Source: Saprospiraceae bacterium
Lineage (GTDB): Bacteria; Bacteroidota; Bacteroidia; Chitinophagales; Saprospiraceae
NCBI GenBank assembly: GCA_016718205.1
Contig: JADKEB010000020.1
Span: 1-64,000 of the forward strand
Reading direction: 5' to 3'
Length of the DNA: 64,000 nt
The position numbers and the translations under genes were made by a program. The notes under the pieces were generated by a model that was not told the DNA's origin, did not search any database, and saw only the letters and a program-made list of their open reading frames with translations. Of this stretch, positions 58,091 through 64,000 are shown piece by piece (position 1 is the first letter of the stretch; every line of letters starts with the position of its first letter).

Positions 58091-58393
58091 TTACTCTTCT
58101 GTACTGTTATAAATATCAAGACTTTCTCCTTCAGCCAGAGTAACATAAGCCTTTTTGTAAGAACTTACTTTACCTCTGATGACTCCTGATCTGGTATTTC
58201 GTGATTTCATTCTTGCCGGAACGATCACTGTATTGACAGCCAACACATTTGTTGAGAACATTGCTTCTACAGCTTTTTTAATCTCCAGTTTGTTGGCACT
58301 TTTATCAACTACGAATGTGTACTGATTTCCTTTAGCAGTCAGGGACTCAGATTTTTCGGAGATAACCGGTTTTATTAATATATTTCCAGACAT
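58091..58393 (-). CDS. rplW: Ribosomal protein uL23
   Basis: 100 residues. ILIKPVISEKSESL and YTFVVDKSANKLEIKKAVEAMFSTNVLAVNT are uL23 motifs. Docking site for trigger factor and SRP at the tunnel exit. Confidence 0.96.
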   Translation of the reverse strand: MSGNILIKPVISEKSESLTAKGNQYTFVVDKSANKLEIKKAVEAMFSTNVLAVNTVIVPARMKSRNTRSGVIRGKVSSYKKAYVTLAEGESLDIYNSTEE

Positions 58394-58405
58394 ATCTTAA
58401 CTATT

Positions 58406-59038
58406 TTATTGCTCCTGAAAAGCAGATTTAAGTTTATTTATTGAATTCTCAGAAATCAAAAGGACATCAGCTCCAATAATATCATAAGTATTGGCGTCAT
58501 TTACAAATCTCACCTGACTCTTAGGAAGGTTTCTTCCTGAAAGGTAGACATTTGAATTGATTTCGGCTGTCAGTAATAATGATTTTCCATCCACTTTCAA
58601 GTTTTCAAGTATTCTCTTGTATTCTTTGGTACTTGGAGCGGCTAGATTGAAATCTTCGACTACTATCATTGCCCCTGAAGCGACTTTGTCAGAATAAGCA
58701 GAGTATCTTGCAAGTTCCTTGACTTTTTTATTCAGTTTGAATGTATAATTACGTGGTTTAGGTCCAAAAGTACGTCCACCACCTCTGAAAACAGGACTCT
58801 TCATAGAACCTGCTCTCGCAGTACCTGTTCCCTTTTGTCTTTTCAACTTTTTAGTTGTTCTTGAGATCTCCCACTTTTCTTTAGCTTTGTGAGTACCTTG
58901 TCTTTGTGCAGCAAGATATTGTTTTACAGCAAGATATACTGCATGAGGATTTGGTTCAACACCAAATATCTCTTCAGGAAGTTCTACACTTCTTCCAGTA
59001 CTACCACCTTGTATATTTAGAACATCTAGTTTCATCAT
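58406..59038 (-). CDS. rplD: Ribosomal protein uL4
   Basis: About 210 residues; two adjacent ATG codons (59038 and 59035) are possible starts. The tunnel loop KLKRQKGTGTARAGSMKSPVFRGGGRTFGPKPRNY is typical. In enterobacteria uL4 represses this operon; that is not shown here. Confidence 0.96.
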   Translation of the reverse strand: MMKLDVLNIQGGSTGRSVELPEEIFGVEPNPHAVYLAVKQYLAAQRQGTHKAKEKWEISRTTKKLKRQKGTGTARAGSMKSPVFRGGGRTFGPKPRNYTFKLNKKVKELARYSAYSDKVASGAMIVVEDFNLAAPSTKEYKRILENLKVDGKSLLLTAEINSNVYLSGRNLPKSQVRFVNDANTYDIIGADVLLISENSINKLKSAFQEQ

Positions 59039-59040
59039 CC

Positions 59041-59661
59041 TTACTTTTCGATAATTACATAAGAACCTTTGTGACCAGGAACAGCACCTTGTATAAGGAT
59101 AATGTTCATTTCCGGTAAAAGCTTAACAATTTTTAAATTTTTAGTCTTCACTCTTTCATTTCCCATTCTACCTGCCATACGCACTCCCTTGAAAACCCGT
59201 GAAGGCCATGCTGAAGCACCTACTGATCCCGGAGCTCTCAATCTATTGTGCTGACCGTGGGTAGCTTGTCCGACTCCGTTAAAGTTATGTCTTTTTACGA
59301 CACCCATAAATCCCTTACCTTTGGAAGTTCCTATGGCACTCACTTTATCACCTTCATTGAATATATCACCAATGCTGACTTCTTCACCCAAAGCCTTAGC
59401 TAAAGGATAATCTCTGAATTCTACAACTTCTTGTTTTGGTGAAGTCCCAGCTTTTTCAAAATGGCCCTGAAGTGCCTTTGAAGTGTTTTTTACCTTTGCC
59501 TCACCATAACTCAGCTGAATGGCATCATAACCATCTGTCTCCACCGACTTTACCTGAGTGACGATATTAGACTGGGCCTCGATGACAGTACAAGCAATAT
59601 TCTTGCCACTCGCATCGAAAATACTGGTCATACCAATCTTTTTTCCTATTAATCCGTTCAT
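59041..59661 (-). CDS. rplC: Ribosomal protein uL3
   Basis: 206 residues. MNGLIGKKIGMTSIFDASGKNI and GFMGVVKRHNFNGVGQATHGQHNRLRAPGSVGASAWPSRVFKG are family hallmarks near the peptidyl transferase centre. Confidence 0.97.
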   Translation of the reverse strand: MNGLIGKKIGMTSIFDASGKNIACTVIEAQSNIVTQVKSVETDGYDAIQLSYGEAKVKNTSKALQGHFEKAGTSPKQEVVEFRDYPLAKALGEEVSIGDIFNEGDKVSAIGTSKGKGFMGVVKRHNFNGVGQATHGQHNRLRAPGSVGASAWPSRVFKGVRMAGRMGNERVKTKNLKIVKLLPEMNIILIQGAVPGHKGSYVIIEK

Positions 59662-59738
59662 GATTAAATTTTTAAAAAGATTCAGGAAACTACCTGATAT
59701 CTATACTTCAGAATCTAAAAAATAATAAAATCCAGCGA

Positions 59739-60047
59739 TTAAGTGAGCTTCACCTGGATATCCACACCACTAGGAAGTTCTAGTTTTGACAATGCGTCAA
59801 CAGTCTTCTGGGTTGGTGTAAAAATCTCGATGATGCGTTTGTGGGTCCTTAGCTGGAACTGCTCACGAGATTTTTTATTTACATGCGGGGAACGCAATAC
59901 TGTAAACACTTCTTTCTCTGTTGGCAGCGGAATCGGACCGGAAATAACAGCACCGCTGTTTTTGACCGTTTTTACAATCTTTTCAGTACTTTTATCTACC
60001 AAATTGTGATCGTAAGAGCGGAGTTTTATCCTGATTTTTTGATTCAT
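59739..60047 (-). CDS. rpsJ: Ribosomal protein uS10
   Basis: 102 residues. KIRIKLRSYDHNLVDKSTEKIVKTVKNSGAVISGPIPLPTEKEVFTVLRSPHVNKKSREQFQLRTHKR is nearly invariant. A promoter-like element lies just upstream, so transcription of the S10 part may also start here. Confidence 0.97.
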   Translation of the reverse strand: MNQKIRIKLRSYDHNLVDKSTEKIVKTVKNSGAVISGPIPLPTEKEVFTVLRSPHVNKKSREQFQLRTHKRIIEIFTPTQKTVDALSKLELPSGVDIQVKLT

Positions 60048-60085
60048 AACCTAATGTTAAATTTCACTCTATTTTTAAGAGGCCG

Positions 60086-60117
60086 CAAAGATAATATTAT
60101 TTTGAATATCTCAGCAA
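60086..60117 (-). promoter_or_regulatory. Promoter for rpsJ (S10 operon)
   Basis: On the minus strand TTG (60117-60115), a 21-base spacer, then TATCTTTG (60093-60086) followed by CGG. Both elements and spacing fit the Bacteroidota -33/-7 pattern. It lies in the 138-base gap between fusA and rpsJ. Confidence 0.55.
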
Positions 60118-60185
60118 CAATTAATAAAAAATATTTAATAAAAAATGATCCTTGATTCAATCATCAAAAATCATTTTAGATGTTT

Positions 60186-62345
60186 TTATGCTTTAGCGCC
60201 TTTTGCTTTTTCGATGACAGCGTCAGCGATGCCTTTTGGTGCCGGCGAATAATGGCTAAACTCCATACTACTGCTTGCTCTTCCTGAAGTGATGGTACGC
60301 AATTGCGTCACATATCCAAACATCTCAGCCAACGGAACTTCTGCTGCAATAGCTACTGCTCCACCTGATCTGGCTTCCTGTCCTTTGGGAAGTCCTCTCC
60401 TTCTGTTGAGGTCACCTATTACACTACCTACATATTCATCAGGCGAAACCACTTCGAGCTTCATGATAGGTTCAAGTAAAACGGGACTACATTTTTTGGA
60501 AGCTTCCTTGAAACCTTCTTTTGCACAAAGTTCAAAAGCAAGCGGCTTTGAGTCTACTGCGTGAGTTTGACCATCATAAAGTCTCACTTTCATACTATCT
60601 ATGTGGTAACCTGCCAAAATTCCATTGTCCATCATGGAATTAAACCCTTTGACGATGGAAGCAAAGTATTCTTTCGGAACAGATCCTCCAAAAATATCAT
60701 TGACAAACTGAAGCTTTGTTTTTCCTGATTTAAAGTCTTCTGATTCTAAAAACTTCTCATCTGCAGGTCCTAGTTCAAATGACATCTGAGCAAAAAGACC
60801 TGAACCACCCGATTGTTTTTTAAGTCTTTCAGTATGTTCAACACTTGAAGTGAGTGCTTCTTTATAGTTGACCTGAGGTGCTCCTTCATTCACTTCCACC
60901 TTAAACTCTCTTCTCAAACGATCTACTATGATTTCAAGGTGTAATTCACCCATACCACTGATAACGGTCTGATTGGTCTCTTCATCATATTTTACTCTGA
61001 ACGTCGGATCTTCCTCTGAAAGTTTATTTAGTGCCATACCCAACTTATCCAGGTCTTTTTGTGTCTTCGGCTCAATGGCAAGACCAATCACCGGTTCTGG
61101 AAATACCATACTTTCAAGAACGATTGGATGCGCTTCAGCACAAAGTGTATCTCCTGTTCTGATATCTTTAAATCCAACTCCAGCGGCAATATCACCTGCC
61201 TCAACACGCTCTATCGCGTTTTGCTTATTGGCATGCATTTGATACAATCTGGAAATTCTTTCTTTATTATTTGACCTGGTGTTGAGTACATATGACCCCG
61301 CATCCAATCCACCGGAGTAAACGCGCATAAATGCTAATCTACCTACATATGGATCAGTGGCTATTTTGAAAGCAAGTGCTGCAAAAGGGTCTGTAACAAC
61401 CGGTCTTCTGACTTCTTCTTTTTCTGTTTTGGGATTAATGCCAGTGATACCTTCAGTGTCTGTAGGCGACGGTAAAAATGCACAAACAGCATCAAGTACG
61501 GCCTGAACTCCTTTATTTTTAAATGCTGAACCACACATCACAGGTGTGAATGCAAGATCCATCACTGCAGCTCTTACGGCTGCATTGATTTCAGGCACAG
61601 TGATAGAATCCGGATCTTCAAAGAATTTTTCCATCAACTCAACATCATACTCTGCAACGGCTTCTATCAGCTTAGCTCTGTACTCTATTACTGTATCTGC
61701 TATATCGGCCGGAATATCTATTACTTTGTAAGTCATACCCTGATCTTCTTCATTCCACACCATGGCGATGTTTGTGATCAGATCTACTGCCCCTTTAAAT
61801 TTTTCTTCAGCTCCGATTGGAACTTGTAAAGGAATAGCATTAGCTCCGAGTTTTTCTTTAATATCATTTACAACATTGAAGAAATCAGCACCTGATCTAT
61901 CCATTTTGTTGACGAAAGCAATACTAGGAACTCTATACCTTTCGGCCAATCTCCAGTTAGTCTCTGACTGAGGCTCAACACCATCAACTGCACTGAAAAG
62001 GAAGACCAGTCCATCAAGAACTCTGAGAGACCTGTTTACTTCTACAGTAAAATCCACGTGACCCGGAGTATCGATAATGTTAAAATGGTATTGTTTAGTT
62101 TCAGGAAGGGATTGACCTTGAGTGGTAGGATAATTCCAGTTACAAGTAGTAGCAGCTGAAGTGATGGTGATACCTCTCTCTTGTTCTTGTTCCATCCAGT
62201 CCATAGTGGCAGCGCCATCATGTACCTCCCCGATTTTATGACTTATCCCAGTATAATATAGTATCCTCTCTGTGGTAGTAGTTTTACCCGCATCAATGTG
62301 AGCAGCGATACCTATATTTCTGGTATATTTAAGATCTTTTGCCAT
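60186..62345 (-). CDS. fusA: Translation elongation factor G
   Basis: 719 residues. G1 AHIDAGKTTTTERILYYTG, the switch region ERGITITSAATTCNW, G3 DTPGHVDFTVEV and G4 VNKMDRSGADF are intact. The C-terminal domains contain GMGELHLEIIVDRLRREF and the domain IV loop with VSPDEYVGSVIGDLNRRRG. GTPase that translocates mRNA and tRNAs. It is encoded in the str cluster after rpsG. Confidence 0.97.
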   Translation of the reverse strand: MAKDLKYTRNIGIAAHIDAGKTTTTERILYYTGISHKIGEVHDGAATMDWMEQEQERGITITSAATTCNWNYPTTQGQSLPETKQYHFNIIDTPGHVDFTVEVNRSLRVLDGLVFLFSAVDGVEPQSETNWRLAERYRVPSIAFVNKMDRSGADFFNVVNDIKEKLGANAIPLQVPIGAEEKFKGAVDLITNIAMVWNEEDQGMTYKVIDIPADIADTVIEYRAKLIEAVAEYDVELMEKFFEDPDSITVPEINAAVRAAVMDLAFTPVMCGSAFKNKGVQAVLDAVCAFLPSPTDTEGITGINPKTEKEEVRRPVVTDPFAALAFKIATDPYVGRLAFMRVYSGGLDAGSYVLNTRSNNKERISRLYQMHANKQNAIERVEAGDIAAGVGFKDIRTGDTLCAEAHPIVLESMVFPEPVIGLAIEPKTQKDLDKLGMALNKLSEEDPTFRVKYDEETNQTVISGMGELHLEIIVDRLRREFKVEVNEGAPQVNYKEALTSSVEHTERLKKQSGGSGLFAQMSFELGPADEKFLESEDFKSGKTKLQFVNDIFGGSVPKEYFASIVKGFNSMMDNGILAGYHIDSMKVRLYDGQTHAVDSKPLAFELCAKEGFKEASKKCSPVLLEPIMKLEVVSPDEYVGSVIGDLNRRRGLPKGQEARSGGAVAIAAEVPLAEMFGYVTQLRTITSGRASSSMEFSHYSPAPKGIADAVIEKAKGAKA

Positions 62346-62401
62346 GATTATATGGTTATAAAGATTTAATTCTTTTTTAAAAAATATGTTTCTAAGAAAA
62401 A

Positions 62402-62869
62402 TTATGCCTTGAAGTGTGCAAATGCTCTGTTGGCTTCAGCCATTCTATGAGTATCTTCTCTCCTTTTTACGGCTGCACCTTCGCCTTTGCTTGCTGCAAT
62501 AATTTCTGCTGACAGTTTTTCTGCCATTCCTTTACCACTGCGGGCACGTGAAAATCGAATCAACCATTTCATACCAATAGACATACGTCTTGATGGTCTG
62601 ATTTCAGTAGGTATCTGAAAAGTAGCTCCTCCTATCCTCTTGCTTCTTACTTCAACAGCAGGCATCACATTTTCAAGAGCTTTTTTCCATATTTCATGTG
62701 GATTTTCGCTTGTTCTGCCTTCTACTTTGTCCAAAGCATCATAAAAAATACCGTAGGAAATGCTTTTTTTGCCTTCCCACATCATGTTGTTAACAAACTG
62801 AGTTACCATAGGATCGCTATATCTGGGATCTGGAGTAATAACTCGCTTTTTTGGCTTTCTTTTTCTCAT
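62402..62869 (-). CDS. rpsG: Ribosomal protein uS7
   Basis: 155 residues. MRKRKPKKRVITPDPRYSDPMVTQFVNNMMWEGKKS and the helical RSKRIGGATFQIPTEIRPSRRMSIGMKWLI are uS7 motifs. It organises the 30S head. Confidence 0.97.
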   Translation of the reverse strand: MRKRKPKKRVITPDPRYSDPMVTQFVNNMMWEGKKSISYGIFYDALDKVEGRTSENPHEIWKKALENVMPAVEVRSKRIGGATFQIPTEIRPSRRMSIGMKWLIRFSRARSGKGMAEKLSAEIIAASKGEGAAVKRREDTHRMAEANRAFAHFKA

Positions 62870-62905
62870 CTTTCGATAATATTATTATATACAGTCTTAG
62901 TTATA

Positions 62906-63280
62906 TTATTTTTTAGGGGCTTTTGCTCCATATTTAGATCGACTTTGAAGTCTTTTTGCCACACCAGCCGTGTCCAAGGCACCACGCACGATAGTATATC
63001 GTACACCCGGAAGGTCTTTAACCCTGCCTCCTCTTACCAAAACGATGGAGTGTTCCTGTAGATTGTGACCTTCACCAGGAATATAGGCGATCACTTCAAT
63101 ACCATTGGTCATTCTGACCTTAGCTACTTTACGAAGTGCTGAATTTGGTTTCTTAGGTGTCGTAGTATACACTCTGGTACAAACTCCTCTCTTTTGTGGA
63201 CAAGAATCCAAAGCTCTTGATTTACTCGCTAATACTACTTTTTCTCTACCTTTTCTTACTAACTGATTAATAGTTGGCAT
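62906..63280 (-). CDS. rpsL: Ribosomal protein uS12
   Basis: 124 residues. TTTPKKPNSALRKVAKVRM (Lys43/Lys44) and GGRVKDLPGVRYTIVRG (Lys88) carry the wild-type residues at the classical streptomycin-resistance sites. First gene of the superoperon. Confidence 0.97.
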   Translation of the reverse strand: MPTINQLVRKGREKVVLASKSRALDSCPQKRGVCTRVYTTTPKKPNSALRKVAKVRMTNGIEVIAYIPGEGHNLQEHSIVLVRGGRVKDLPGVRYTIVRGALDTAGVAKRLQSRSKYGAKAPKK

Positions 63281-63347
63281 ACATGAAAATTTATATAAAA
63301 TAAAGATTATTTATGAAGAAAAAATACTCCTTCTTCAAAAAGAGACG

Positions 63348-63355
63348 CAAAGGTA
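63348..63355 (-). promoter_or_regulatory. Promoter -7 box for the rpsL superoperon
   Basis: The minus strand reads TACCTTTG followed by CGTC, a TAnnTTTG match 68 bases before the rpsL start. A -33 TTG at ideal distance is not obvious. Confidence 0.5.
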
Positions 63356-63721
63356 CTATTATTTTATAAACAGAGAATATTTTTTTGGAATATTTTTTCA
63401 ATAAATTACTGAAATTTAATATGTTCTGACAGACTCAAGCTTGAAAAATCGTTATTTTAGCAGGGCTCATCTTACCATTTAAAAAATTCATATATATAAA
63501 TATCTGAATTAATGGAGTTGATACATTTAAAAAAAATTACTCTTTTTGATATTTATTTTTATATGTCCGATATTTTAATCTTTAAAGTGATGTTTATAAA
63601 AAATTTACTGTCAGGGTGATGAAATCGATGCTTTAATATTTTTGGTATTTAGAAAGTTTAAAAATCAAAAGCCAATATAGTAATGGTGTATAGTGTGCAG
63701 AAAAAAATATACAGAATATTG

Positions 63722-63782
63722 AAATCACAAGTTATTAATATTCAAATATTTGTGACCTTTAATTATTGCAATTCATTTTCTG
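63722..63782. repeat. 61-bp repeat with TCACAA/TTGTGA arms, copy 2
   Basis: It matches 6213-6273 at 54 of 61 positions. The inverted arms TCACAA and TTGTGA are kept while the spacer varies. It lies 60 bases upstream of pdxA. The rest of 63356-63721 is AT-rich with no gene seen. Confidence 0.6.
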
Positions 63783-63805
63783 AGGCTGGTAAACAGATTT
63801 TTAGC

Positions 63806-63813
63806 TACATTTG
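63806..63813 (+). promoter_or_regulatory. Promoter -7 box for pdxA
   Basis: TACATTTG followed by CGG fits TAnnTTTG, 28 bases before the start codon. Confidence 0.45.
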
Positions 63814-63841
63814 CGGTTTATTGTTTAAAACTAAAATCCTT

Positions 63842-64000
63842 ATGGCACTAAAATTAGGAATCACAATAGGCGATATCAACGGTATAGGTCCTGAAGTCAT
63901 TATAAAAGCTTTGGCAAATCCAAGAATTTTGAAAACATTTACGCCTGTCATCTATGGCTCTTATAAAGTTCTTTCTTACCATAAGAATATAGTAAAAGAT
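63842..64000 (+). CDS. pdxA: 4-hydroxythreonine-4-phosphate dehydrogenase, 5' part
   Basis: The first 53 codons are visible before the window ends. MALKLGITIGDINGIGPEVI matches the PdxA N-terminus, where GDxxGIGPE is conserved. The enzyme oxidises 4-phosphohydroxy-L-threonine in pyridoxal phosphate synthesis. Divergent from the ribosomal operon. Confidence 0.88.
   Translation, partial: MALKLGITIGDINGIGPEVIIKALANPRILKTFTPVIYGSYKVLSYHKNIVKD

Overview
The window comes from a low-GC member of the Bacteroidota, most likely of the Saprospiria/Chitinophagia type. This rests on several features: the S10-spc-alpha ribosomal order with map-infA-rpmJ after secY; promoter-like TAnnTTTG boxes in front of several operons; secreted proteins ending in type IX secretion (T9SS) sorting domains; many lipoproteins; and a short NuoG without its molybdopterin domain. 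The species cannot be named from sequence alone.

Layout. 1-5.3 kb (plus strand): uncharacterised secreted proteins and lipoproteins, nearly all interrupted by frameshifts. 5.3-6.6 kb: gene-poor, with a dispersed repeat and a decayed regulator-propeller fragment. 6.6-17 kb (minus): HupE/UreJ-like membrane protein, two paralogous T9SS cargo proteins, a YHYH protein, a multi-pass membrane protein, a di-heme cytochrome c peroxidase, a lipoprotein sulfatase and an AbiEi-type antitoxin. 17.5-30.3 kb (minus): a complete 14-gene nuo operon (nuoA to nuoN) for respiratory complex I. 30.5-44.5 kb (mixed strands): an ATPase, a Tat-exported Gfo/Idh oxidoreductase, an ECF sigma factor with a membrane partner, a LEA-like repeat protein, a flippase, a GH16 glycosidase, a lipid A-type acyltransferase and small hypotheticals. 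44.5-63.3 kb (minus): the complete, intact ribosomal superoperon rpsL-rpsG-fusA-rpsJ through rpoA-rplQ, including rpmD and rpmJ. The window ends inside pdxA on the plus strand.

The strongest global signal is technical. The first 30 kb carries roughly thirty frameshifts, most located in or next to homopolymer runs. They hit essential single-copy genes (nuoA, nuoD, nuoF, nuoL, nuoN) as well as accessory genes, while the ribosomal region is clean. This points to long-read indel errors rather than mass pseudogenisation, so I give joined gene spans and mark each break.

No clearly new defence or biosynthetic system is visible. The most unusual items are: a dispersed repeat carrying a tRNA T-arm-like motif (three copies); a 61-bp repeat with TCACAA/TTGTGA arms at both ends of the window; the paralogous T9SS pair inside a secreted redox/sulfatase cluster; a 51-residue repeat LEA-like protein next to an ECF sigma gene whose promoter sits in a 13-bp inverted repeat; and a solo AbiEi antitoxin with operator-like repeats.
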